Part shown: one piece after another, positions 17,428 through 25,144 of the stretch | Numbering within the stretch: position 1 is the stretch's first letter | Layout of the letters: each line of letters starts with the position of its first letter | DNA from: Bacteroidales bacterium | Lineage (GTDB): Bacteria; Bacteroidota; Bacteroidia; Bacteroidales; UBA7960 | Assembly: GCA_019429365.1 (NCBI GenBank) | Contig: JAHYJD010000035.1 | Location: 1 to 32,165 of the forward strand | Reading direction: 5' to 3' | Length of the DNA: 32,165 nucleotides | Made by a program: the position numbers and the translations under genes | The notes under the pieces: generated by a model | Database searches by the model: none | What the model saw: only the letters and a program-made list of their open reading frames with translations | What the model was told of the DNA's origin: nothing

Positions 17428-18138
17428 ATGAAAATACTTTTCTCCATAATTGCCATGCTAGCCCTTTGGGGAAATGTGCAGGCAACCGACCTGAAGAATA
17501 ACAATATTCAACCGGATCCACAGGCCAGGCTGGCGGGTGAGATTTTCGTTTTTTCCATTGTTTCGCATGGCAGCCAGTATTTCAACGACGAATGGTACCT
17601 TGGTGATGTAACCCTGCGAAGCGGCGAAGTGGTTGAAGACCAAATGCTGAAATACAATGGTTACCTGGACGAACTTATTTGGCTCAACACCTCTTTCCAG
17701 AATATTAAAGTGGATAAAAACCTGGTTGCAGAATTCAATATAAGTGATCCGCATACACAGGAAACATTCGTTTTCAGAAATGTGTTACTGAATTCCCTTT
17801 CCATCGGTGGTTCAGGCCATATCTTTGCCGAGCAGCTTTATGAGAATGACATTAGCCTTATGACCTTTCGCCGCATCTTAAAAACAGGCGAAAGAACCGA
17901 AAACCGCACCAAATCCGTCATTTCGAGAGCCATCCTCAAACCCGACCCGGTTTATTTTATTTTGATGCCCGATGGCAATGCAAACATTTTGTCAAACCTT
18001 TCCCGCCGAAGCTTCTACCGGGCTTTTCCCGACCATAAGGATGAAATAAGAAGTATGTTCCGGCAAAACCAGTTGCGCCTTCGCAACGAACGAGACCTCA
18101 TAGAGGCCGTCAAAATCATCGAAAAAGTCGTTTTTTAA
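17428..18138 (+). CDS. Secreted protein of unknown function, last gene of cassette copy 2
   Basis: 236 residues. The start is set at 17428 (MKILFSIIAML), which gives a signal peptide ending near VQATD and lies 11 bp after the previous stop; a longer frame from 17266 overlaps the MG2 gene in another frame and is not credible. It aligns throughout with 10702-11415: AGEIFVFSIVSHGSQYF, LKYNGYLDELIWLN, VDKNLV, NDISLM-FRR, RRSFYRAFP and the ERDLIEAVKIIEK helix. The fragment at 1-456 is the third member and shares KPDPVYY with this copy rather than with copy 1. It converges with the acyl-CoA synthetase gene with only 9 bp between stops. Family unrecognised. Confidence 0.85.
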   Translation: MKILFSIIAMLALWGNVQATDLKNNNIQPDPQARLAGEIFVFSIVSHGSQYFNDEWYLGDVTLRSGEVVEDQMLKYNGYLDELIWLNTSFQNIKVDKNLVAEFNISDPHTQETFVFRNVLLNSLSIGGSGHIFAEQLYENDISLMTFRRILKTGERTENRTKSVISRAILKPDPVYFILMPDGNANILSNLSRRSFYRAFPDHKDEIRSMFRQNQLRLRNERDLIEAVKIIEKVVF

Positions 18139-18147
18139 GGGTTGATT

Positions 18148-20208
18148 TTACTGCCTGCTGACATTGATTCGCGCATCCACGGCTACTACCTGTTCGCCTT
18201 TGCCCAGCAGGGGGTTCAGGTCCATTTCGCAGATCTCAGGAGCAGCTTCGAGCAAGGCTGACAGGCGCACCAGCACTTCAGCAAATTTTTCTTCGCTGAT
18301 GCCTTGCTGACCCCGAACACCTTGTATGATCTTATAACTTTTCAGGCTGCGGATCATGCTGAGGGCTTCAGGCTTTGACACCGGCGATAAGGCTGAGGAA
18401 ACATCCTTTAGCACTTCAATAAAAATGCCGCCCATTCCGCAAAGTACCATATGTCCGAATTTGTCTTCGCGCTTGGCGCCGGCAAAAAGCTCAGTGCCGC
18501 TGAGCATGGGCTGCATGAGAATTGCCGTTGTGTCCTTGATCTGCATCATACGGGTAAACTCCTTCTCTACCCCTTTTGCATTCTTTACGTTAAGCACCAC
18601 CCCACCCACATCGCTTTTATGCACCGGGCCTACCACCTTCATCACCAAAGGATAGCCAAGGGATTCGGCGGTTTTCAACGCCCCTTCAAGGGTGTCGGCA
18701 ACCGCCTCTCCTGCCCGGGGAATTCCGGCCGCATCGAGCAGGCCCTGCACCTGTTCAGGGGCAAGATAGCCTTCTGGTGCAGCGTCAATAATGGAACGAA
18801 TCCGAGCTGTATCCACATCCGGCATTTGTGTTTTTTCTGCTTCGGGCGCTGGAGTGTAAAAAACACGGCATAACGCATGGCCCAGGGTTACTTCATCTGG
18901 AAAATTGATGCGCCCTTTAGAAATGAAAGCATCCACTTCTTCTTTTGCCGTAAGGGTGCTTGGGAGTACCGGATAAATGGGCTTGCGGCAGGTCTTCATC
19001 TTTTCGTGCAGCACATCATATACATCAAAAACGGGGAAAAGCCCCGGCGTGCCGAAAATGACCACCATGCCGTCGATCTCATGAAACTGCTTATCAACGT
19101 ATTCGATGATTGTTCCAAGCTGTTCGGCCGTGCCAGTGGCCAGGAAGTCGATAGGGTTTGCCACCGATGAGCCCGGGAAAAGTTTGGTGAGCAGCTCCTT
19201 GCTGGCAGGGCTTTCGATATGCGGCACCTCCAGCCCGCCGTTGGAAAGGGCATCGGTAAGCATTACGGCCGGTCCGCCGGCATGGGTGATCACGGCAATG
19301 TTCTTGCCTTTCAGTTTAGGGTGCATAAACACCGAAGCCACGCTGATCAGGTCTTCGCGCCCATGGCAGCGCACAATGCCCGCCTTGCGGAACAGGGCAT
19401 CAACGGCCACATCGGGACTGGCCAGTGCGCCCGTGTGTGAGGAGGCGGCGCGGCTGCCCGCGTCCGAGCTGCCTGCCTTTACCGCAGCAATGCGGCAGCC
19501 CTTGCGAATCAGCGAAGAAGCATGCTTAAGCAGCAACTGTGGCTTGTCAATATTCTCAATGTATAGCAACTTGACCCTTGAACTGGTCTCAGGATCAAAG
19601 GTTTCATCCAAATGCTGCAATATCTCCTCCACCCCCATCTGTGCGCTGTTGCCTACCGAAAACACATTGGCAAAGGTGAGCCCCTTGGGTATGCCTGCCT
19701 CCATTATGAAACAGGCTGTTGCCCCAGAGCCGGAGATAAAGTCACAGCCCTTTGGATCGAGCTTGGGAATGGGATAGGTAAAAATGCTGTGATGATGGGG
19801 GGTAAGTATCCCAACGCAATTGGGCCCGATCAAGGCGCCGTTTACGCTATTCACAATATTCACGACCTGTTCTTCCAGGACTGCCCCTGCTTCGCTCTCT
19901 TCACTGAAGCCCGCAGAAAGGATGATAAATGCACGGGTGTTCTTCTGAAGCGCCAGCAGCTCAACCGTGTCGGGCACAAAACGCGCAGCAATGGCAATCA
20001 CGGCCAGATCCACCTCAGGCAAATCGGCAGGGTTCTGATAGCTGCGAATGCCCTGCACCTCGCTCTCCTTCAGGTTGGTGACGTATAGTTCGCCCCTGAA
20101 GCCCCCATCAATGATGTTTTTCAGGATTTTACCGCCGGGCTTGGTAATATCGTTCGACCCGCCCACCACTACAATTGACCTGGGATTGATAAGCTGCTGA
20201 TTGATCAT
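18148..20208 (-). CDS. ADP-forming acetate/acyl--CoA ligase, fused alpha and beta subunits
   Basis: A 686-residue cytoplasmic enzyme of the NDP-forming acyl-CoA synthetase family. It interconverts acyl-CoA + ADP + Pi with acid + CoA + ATP, conserving energy in fermentation. Visible order: CoA-binding Rossmann domain (~8-100, SIVVVGGSND), succinyl-CoA-ligase-like domains with GPNCVGILTP and the SSHTGALASPDV loop, whose histidine (His258) matches the phospho-histidine of the family, then a C-terminal ATP-grasp domain (~490-680: AAGIPRAGEAVADT, YPLVMKVVGP-HKSDVGGV, GMGGIFIEVLKDV, EMDLNPLL). Both subunits are in one chain, as in many anaerobes. Acetate is the usual substrate; other acids are possible. 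The start at 20208 gives a standard N-terminus. It has no evident link with its neighbours. Confidence 0.92.
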   Translation of the reverse strand: MINQQLINPRSIVVVGGSNDITKPGGKILKNIIDGGFRGELYVTNLKESEVQGIRSYQNPADLPEVDLAVIAIAARFVPDTVELLALQKNTRAFIILSAGFSEESEAGAVLEEQVVNIVNSVNGALIGPNCVGILTPHHHSIFTYPIPKLDPKGCDFISGSGATACFIMEAGIPKGLTFANVFSVGNSAQMGVEEILQHLDETFDPETSSRVKLLYIENIDKPQLLLKHASSLIRKGCRIAAVKAGSSDAGSRAASSHTGALASPDVAVDALFRKAGIVRCHGREDLISVASVFMHPKLKGKNIAVITHAGGPAVMLTDALSNGGLEVPHIESPASKELLTKLFPGSSVANPIDFLATGTAEQLGTIIEYVDKQFHEIDGMVVIFGTPGLFPVFDVYDVLHEKMKTCRKPIYPVLPSTLTAKEEVDAFISKGRINFPDEVTLGHALCRVFYTPAPEAEKTQMPDVDTARIRSIIDAAPEGYLAPEQVQGLLDAAGIPRAGEAVADTLEGALKTAESLGYPLVMKVVGPVHKSDVGGVVLNVKNAKGVEKEFTRMMQIKDTTAILMQPMLSGTELFAGAKREDKFGHMVLCGMGGIFIEVLKDVSSALSPVSKPEALSMIRSLKSYKIIQGVRGQQGISEEKFAEVLVRLSALLEAAPEICEMDLNPLLGKGEQVVAVDARINVSRQ

Positions 20209-20328
20209 GATCAGGAAAATATTTTATTTTTATGGATTAGAAAGTTTTGTGCTAAAGTAAGAATTATCGGGGAAACAGGAGGGATTGACCGGTTATCAGG
20301 CTAAAATGGATAAGGTCTGGTGGAATTA

Positions 20329-21048
20329 TCAACCTCTGATTATTTTAATAATCTCTTCGATTTCTTTTCTGTCAGGGATATTAACATTGCCAGCATAATA
20401 GTCTTCCAGAACAAAACTCCCAAATTCATTACAGCTGCTTATCCCACCTTCTATAAATGTAGCAATGGCAATATCCATTGGGATTAATGCAGTTAATCCC
20501 ACATAATCCTCCTGAAAGTCAAAACTCTCAATCTCGCAATTAAGTTTTTTCCCCAAATGGGCCAGTTCGTTTTCAATTATTTTGTGCTGATTGTTATTAA
20601 ACTGTTCTCCTACAAGAGGTAGAAGCAAAAGATAGGTCCTTAATTTGTCTTTAGAACCACCTAGACCTGTCATGATAAAACCATGGTTTTCCTCCGTTAA
20701 CTCGCTTTCAAGAAACATTCTGCACTCCTGCAAAGCCATTACTGCCCATTGTTTTATTTCTTTGGCAGGGTTTTCATAATATTTGGCCAATATTTTGAAC
20801 GCACCAATTGAACCGGCATGTGCCAAAATAGTCAAAGCTTTCTTTTTCCCTTCCAAAGGTAAGTCTGGGTGAAAAAGGAGAATCTCCATTTTCTCCAGTT
20901 CATCATCATTCATGGATCCCCGCTCAAAACCATGCGAGTAATTAAGGTATTCTTTCTGAATATCCAAATCAATCCCCTGTTCAAGGATTTGAAATTTCTC
21001 TGGAAGGCTTTCTAAAAACCTAATTATCTCTTTTTTTCCCTCTGTCAT
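20329..21048 (-). CDS. Cytoplasmic protein of unknown function with HEAT-like helices
   Basis: 239 residues with no signal peptide or membrane segment. Residues ~60-125 read like two to three helical HEAT/ARM-type repeats (PLEGKKKALTILAHAGSIGAFKILAKYY, IKQWAVMALQECRMFLES). The second half contains LGKKLNCEIESFDF and the GLTALIPMDIAIATFIEGG segment, which I do not recognise. It is 120 bp upstream of the acyl-CoA synthetase gene and 65 bp downstream of the gene at 21114-21740, all on one strand. That order allows co-transcription with the latter but does not prove it. A protein-binding scaffold is possible on the basis of the helical repeats; no enzymatic motif is seen. Confidence 0.75.
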   Translation of the reverse strand: MTEGKKEIIRFLESLPEKFQILEQGIDLDIQKEYLNYSHGFERGSMNDDELEKMEILLFHPDLPLEGKKKALTILAHAGSIGAFKILAKYYENPAKEIKQWAVMALQECRMFLESELTEENHGFIMTGLGGSKDKLRTYLLLLPLVGEQFNNNQHKIIENELAHLGKKLNCEIESFDFQEDYVGLTALIPMDIAIATFIEGGISSCNEFGSFVLEDYYAGNVNIPDRKEIEEIIKIIRG

Positions 21049-21113
21049 TTCTTAACCCTTTTGTAAAGTTCAATAATTACAACTTGAAGATCAAAATGAT
21101 TTTGTGATTTCTT

Positions 21114-21740
21114 TCAAGACATTCCGTTTAATAAAATATTCTTAATTGAGGCCTCTAATTTGTTTGCCTTACCAATTAAAGAAACCCTCTTTTTATATTC
21201 ATGCTCGTGTTTCAAACTTTTATAAATCTCAATATATTCATCGCAAAAATGTTTAAATCTTTCCGATTGGATTAGCTCATCCAACCATTCTGCAAATTCC
21301 AGTAAGTTTTCTTGCTTATCCGAGTATTGGAAATAATTAATAACAAATTCAGAAGTTTCAAGATTGGAGCCTTCCCATTTTTCAATCGGAACAATAGGTC
21401 TGCCGAAAAACTTGTCGAAAATATAGGTGTTACGGGTGAAAGCCTCCAAGACTTTCTTTTTTGCTTCATTTTGTCTGTGGGTCTTGAAAAGAATAATAGC
21501 CCACTCAAACAAAAAATCGGGATACCTAGCGTCGTCAGGAAAGTTCTTATTGAACCAATTGAAATAACGAAGGCCGCCGGTGTAGTCACCAAGTTGAATG
21601 AAAAGCCTTGGTGGACCATATCGGAGTCCCTGACCATCATGATAATAGCCGTGCCAGAATTTTTTATCTGCAGCAAGGGCGGCTTTTATTTGTTTGATCT
21701 TGGCTCTTATTCTTTCCTCTTGTTTTGGGGTCAAAGCCAT
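21114..21740 (-). CDS. Cytoplasmic TPR-like protein of unknown function
   Basis: 208 residues, hydrophilic, no leader. The sequence begins with a basic helix (LTPKQEERIRAKIKQIKAAL), followed by the memorable GYYHDGQGLRYGPPRLF segment and alternating helices with TPR-like spacing (GGLRYFNWFNKNFPDDA, FLFEWAIILFKTHRQNEAKKKVLEA). I believe this is a small conserved family in Bacteroidota that is annotated as tetratricopeptide-repeat or hypothetical; no role is known to me. It is the first gene of the minus-strand group; a perfect TAnnTTTG box lies ~35 bp upstream. The following gene (65 bp downstream) also looks like an all-helical repeat protein. Confidence 0.75.
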   Translation of the reverse strand: MALTPKQEERIRAKIKQIKAALAADKKFWHGYYHDGQGLRYGPPRLFIQLGDYTGGLRYFNWFNKNFPDDARYPDFLFEWAIILFKTHRQNEAKKKVLEAFTRNTYIFDKFFGRPIVPIEKWEGSNLETSEFVINYFQYSDKQENLLEFAEWLDELIQSERFKHFCDEYIEIYKSLKHEHEYKKRVSLIGKANKLEASIKNILLNGMS

Positions 21741-21774
21741 AACAAAACATTTTCCTATAACCTATGAGAGGTTC

Positions 21775-21782
21775 CAAAAATA
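21775..21782 (-). promoter_or_regulatory. Candidate -7 box for the minus-strand TPR-like gene
   Basis: Read on the minus strand, TATTTTTG is a perfect TAnnTTTG match ending about 35 bp before the ATG at 21740. The nearest TTG is 25 bp upstream, slightly far, so only the -7 box is claimed. Confidence 0.35.
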
Positions 21783-22260
21783 AAACATAATTGAATTAAA
21801 TGTTACCCAAACCCTAAAAATCTTTTGATGCACATATCATTGACAAGACAAAAGCAGATAGGCTAAAGAGGGAGTTCGAGACACGCCCCCCTGCACTCTC
21901 TACCGTAATCACATTCTTAAACAAATCTTTAAATATAGATATACCGGCGTCATAGTTGTCTGAAATCAATTTAAATAACAAAACATATTGCAAAAATCAT
22001 TTTTTAGTGGTAATTTGCAATCATTGGTGTAAATAACCCTCCCTCACACCAAAAATATACCAGTTAGCTTTTTCTCTTCTTTGGTTCACAGATTAAGATT
22101 AAGATTAAGATTCTGCCAATACAAAGAATAGCTGCAAAAACTATCATGGCCCAAGACTTGAAGCGAAAAGGCTAACAGTGAATTAAATATGATTTTCCTG
22201 TAAAAGTGCCAACATAGTTTAATCAGGTCGCTCAGTTAAACACTTATTTAATTAAGAACG
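21783..22260. other. AT-rich divergent intergenic region before the kinase gene
   Basis: About 480 bp without a credible gene between divergent transcripts. It holds a hexanucleotide tandem repeat (separate entry) and a GC-rich island at ~21870-21905 with a T-loop-like GTTCGAG that does not fold as a tRNA. I see one isolated ATTGACA (21839-21845), but not the phased four-unit operator found downstream of the response regulator. No clear plus-strand -33/-7 pair was found for the kinase. Confidence 0.6.
22091..22112. repeat. Hexanucleotide tandem repeat (GATTAA)3.7
   Basis: GATTAA is repeated three full times plus GATT, about 150 bp upstream of the histidine kinase start. Such short tandem repeats can vary in copy number by slippage. 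A regulatory effect here is only a possibility. Confidence 0.8.
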
Positions 22261-24384
22261 GTGGGGAAGGCAATAAAAAACAAAAAGCAGCATCCTGCCC
22301 TTAGAAAAAGGATTGTCGTGATTTTTATCATTGCGGTATTGTTGCCTAGCCTGATCCTTTCATACATAGGTCTGCATTCAATCAGGCAGGAGCAAAGCCG
22401 GCAGGAAGCGGTTTATATTCAGAACCTAAAGCAATCTCTTGCCATTGTCCTATCCCGTGTGGAATCAGACATGGAAGACCGCCTGCATGCCATTATGAAT
22501 AATTTGCCGGTTTATGGTGCGATGCCAGGCAGAAGCTTTTTCCAGCAACTCAGGCAAGTGATGAATCATTCGCCGCTGGTTGATGATGTTTTTGTGCTCG
22601 ACATGAATTTTCGGGTGTATTACCCTCGTAAATTAATTCATGACCGCGCTGTTCAGCAGCAGTCAGGCTATCGTGATCAGATTTTTTTTCAGCAGGGCGT
22701 AACATTTGAGGCCAGCGGAAGGCTTGAAGATGCCATTGAACAATACCGGTTGGGATTGCAGGAATCAGTTTCCGTTTTGGAAACCCTGACCCTGATGAAT
22801 GGCATGGCCCGCTGCCAATTAAAAATGGATCAACTGCCCGAGGCCCGGATGAATTTCAGGGAGATCATAGAACTTGACAGAGGCAGGTTTCTGGGTGGCG
22901 AGGTTCCTTACGTGCTTTTGGCTTACCATCAGCTGGCTGATATTGAATCGAGGCTCAGGTCTCCCGGCGCAGCAATGAACGTAATGCTGGATTTTTATGA
23001 ATTGCTGGTTGAAAATTTTCACTACCTGCGGTCTGCCCAGCATTCTTTTTACACATCCGGGATAAAGGGGGAAATAGAGGGTGGGCTGGCCAGAGCCTCT
23101 CAGGCCCAGGCAAGCAGGTACCTCGATATCAATGAGCGGGAAATAGCTGCTGAAAAGGAACGGGCATTCCGTGATCTTTTCGATAATCATTTGTTGCCCG
23201 TTTGCAGAAATTACTTCCAGCTGCCCGGGGAGGGTTCTGAACTGAAACTTTTCAGACTGAAGGCTGGGGAAGATCATTTAATCATTGCCTTGAAAGCAAT
23301 TGCAGGTGAATCGCGTTCCGAGGGTATTAAGGGTTTTATTCTGAATGGGGAGGAGTTACACAGGGTTCTTGTTTCAGTGATTGAATCGCATAACTTACAG
23401 GGTGATCCCGGAATTTTCCTGCTGCCTCCGGCAGAAATCAACAGGGATTTAACCGGGGTTGAAGAAGATCCGCACATAATAAGTGCCGGGTTTACAGGCA
23501 TACGTGATTTGTTTCCTGGTTATGGCCTTGGAATTAAACTTGGTGATAATCCGTTTTACGAAAGCATTCATAAAAGAACCTTAAGGCTGTATTATTCCCT
23601 TTTTGCGGGCATAATCGGAGTCATTTTATTCGGCATTGTATTTATTTTTCGCGACATATACCGCGAACGACAGTTTGCGCAATTGAAATCTTCTTTTATC
23701 GCCAATGTTTCGCACGAAATAAAGACACCCATATCAACCATCAGGGTTCTTGCCGGAAACCTGGCTGAAGGGCTCATCAGCAAGGAAGAAAAGCAAATGG
23801 CATATTACAGGCTGATAAACCGCGAGGCGGAAAAGCTAAGCTACCTCACAGAAAATATTTTGGATTTTTCGAGCATGGAAGCCAACAGGAAAGTTTACCG
23901 CAAGGAAATGATCAACCTTCACGATCTTTTGCGGAAGGTGCTTCGGCGTTTTTACCTGATGCATCAACAAGAGAGCCTGGTAGTTCATGACAATATCCCA
24001 AGCGGCCTTCCAGATATTATGGCTTCGCCCGAGGGGATTGAGCAGGCTGTGTTGAACCTGCTTGATAATGCAGCCAAGTATTCAGGTCCTGAAAAGAGCA
24101 TCTGGCTCAGCCTGATGCAAAATAACAAAGAAGTGATTATTTCTGTAATGGACAAAGGAATTGGTATTACAAAAGACGAACAGGAGATGGTTTTCGAAAA
24201 ATTTTACCGGGTGGATAACAAAGGACAAAAAACGCCTGGCAGCGGCATTGGTCTTTCGCTGGTAAAGGAAATAGCGCAAATGCACAACGGCAGCATTGAA
24301 GTAAAGAGCGAGCCCGGAAAGGGAAGTAAATTTTCACTGATAATACCCGTAAATCATGCAAAAGATACTACTGATAGAGGATGA
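22261..24384 (+). CDS. Membrane sensor histidine kinase with TPR-like sensor region
   Basis: 707 residues, GTG start (no in-frame ATG before residue ~75 and the N-terminal membrane helix requires this start). Membrane helix 1 is ~17-39 and helix 2 ~446-466. The ~400-residue extracytoplasmic part includes TPR-like helices (QGVTFEASGRLEDAIEQYRLGL, NGMARCQLKMDQLPEARMNFREII). The cytoplasmic kinase core is complete: H-box NVSHEIKTP with phospho-acceptor His485, N-box LLDNAAKYS (Asn603), G1 DKGIGIT (Asp631) and G2 GSGIGLSLV. There is no HAMP domain. It overlaps the response-regulator gene by 29 bp. The signal is unknown; TPR-like helices would suit sensing of a protein or peptide. Confidence 0.93.
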   Translation: MGKAIKNKKQHPALRKRIVVIFIIAVLLPSLILSYIGLHSIRQEQSRQEAVYIQNLKQSLAIVLSRVESDMEDRLHAIMNNLPVYGAMPGRSFFQQLRQVMNHSPLVDDVFVLDMNFRVYYPRKLIHDRAVQQQSGYRDQIFFQQGVTFEASGRLEDAIEQYRLGLQESVSVLETLTLMNGMARCQLKMDQLPEARMNFREIIELDRGRFLGGEVPYVLLAYHQLADIESRLRSPGAAMNVMLDFYELLVENFHYLRSAQHSFYTSGIKGEIEGGLARASQAQASRYLDINEREIAAEKERAFRDLFDNHLLPVCRNYFQLPGEGSELKLFRLKAGEDHLIIALKAIAGESRSEGIKGFILNGEELHRVLVSVIESHNLQGDPGIFLLPPAEINRDLTGVEEDPHIISAGFTGIRDLFPGYGLGIKLGDNPFYESIHKRTLRLYYSLFAGIIGVILFGIVFIFRDIYRERQFAQLKSSFIANVSHEIKTPISTIRVLAGNLAEGLISKEEKQMAYYRLINREAEKLSYLTENILDFSSMEANRKVYRKEMINLHDLLRKVLRRFYLMHQQESLVVHDNIPSGLPDIMASPEGIEQAVLNLLDNAAKYSGPEKSIWLSLMQNNKEVIISVMDKGIGITKDEQEMVFEKFYRVDNKGQKTPGSGIGLSLVKEIAQMHNGSIEVKSEPGKGSKFSLIIPVNHAKDTTDRG

Positions 24385-25036
24385 GCATGGCATGGCAGAA
24401 GGCATTAAAGATGCCCTGGAGCTTTATGGATTTTCAGTAAGCCATGCCGGCAACGCTGAAGATGGCGAGAAGCTGCTTGATGCCGAAAGCTTCGACCTGG
24501 TGTTGCTCGATGTAATGCTTCCCGGACGCGACGGTTTCGAGATGTGCCGCCTTATAAGGGCAAAAGGGCTGAATGTGCCCATCGTTATGCTCACAGCGCG
24601 CAGCGAGGAGGTTGACAAGGTGGTTGGGCTCGAGATAGGCGCCGATGATTATATTACAAAACCCTTCAGCATGCGCGAACTCATTGCACGCATCCGTGCG
24701 TTGCTTCGAAGGACTAACGATCAAAAGCAAACCCCGGATGTGTTCTTATTTGGCAATGTGAAAGTTGATTTTAATACCCACAAGGTTTTTTGCGCAGAAA
24801 AGCTGGTAAACCTTACAGGTACTGAATTTGCCATTTTAAAACTGCTCATCGAAGAACGCCCCAATGTCATCTCGCGCGATAAGATACTGAACGAAATTTG
24901 GGGATACACCTTTTGTCCCGACTCACGCATTGTAGATACGCATATTCTGAATATCCGCAAAAAGCTTGAATGTGAACCAAGTAACCCTGATTTTATAAAA
25001 ACCCAACATGGCATTGGTTACCGGTTTACAGCTTAG
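24356..25036 (+). CDS. OmpR/PhoB-family response regulator
   Basis: 226 residues. Receiver domain 1-118: acidic pocket Glu8-Asp9, phospho-acceptor Asp52 (LLDVMLPG), Thr80 and Lys102 (ITKPF). A winged-helix DNA-binding domain fills ~130-226, with TGTEFAILKLLIEERPNVISRDKIL and the recognition-helix region SRIVDTHILNIRKKLE, ending in GIGYRFTA. The start overlaps the kinase gene by 29 bp, so the pair is co-translated. OmpR-family proteins bind head-to-tail DNA repeats spaced about one helical turn; exactly such a repeat array begins 14 bp after this gene's stop and recurs twice downstream. Confidence 0.95.
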   Translation: MQKILLIEDEHGMAEGIKDALELYGFSVSHAGNAEDGEKLLDAESFDLVLLDVMLPGRDGFEMCRLIRAKGLNVPIVMLTARSEEVDKVVGLEIGADDYITKPFSMRELIARIRALLRRTNDQKQTPDVFLFGNVKVDFNTHKVFCAEKLVNLTGTEFAILKLLIEERPNVISRDKILNEIWGYTFCPDSRIVDTHILNIRKKLECEPSNPDFIKTQHGIGYRFTA

Positions 25037-25050
25037 AAAGCAGATTAAAT

Positions 25051-25106
25051 CTTGACAATTCCTGACAAAATCTTCACCCTCTTGATATTCATTAAATGTA
25101 AATTGC
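25051..25106 (+). promoter_or_regulatory. Phased four-unit operator and promoter, copy A
   Basis: Four related heptamers start at 25051 (CTTGACA), 25061 (CCTGACA), 25072 (CTTCACC) and 25081 (CTTGATA), i.e. spacings of 10, 11 and 9 bp. Eleven bases after the last unit lies TAAATTGC (25099-25106) at the position of the -7-like boxes of copies B and C, though it matches TAnnTTTG poorly. The array sits between the response-regulator stop and the beta-propeller gene. It is the likely binding site of that regulator (inference). Confidence 0.7.
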
Positions 25107-25144
25107 GAAAGATAAAAAGTTTTCGAATTAATGGAGAAACGATC

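Noticed and set aside
18451-19777. Long plus-strand frames opposite the acyl-CoA synthetase
   Set aside because: They mirror a strongly conserved enzyme gene and show no protein features of their own.
21868-21905. tRNA-like T-loop (GTTCGAG) and GC-rich stretch
   Set aside because: Flanking bases do not form the T-stem, and no anticodon or D-arm could be found on either strand.
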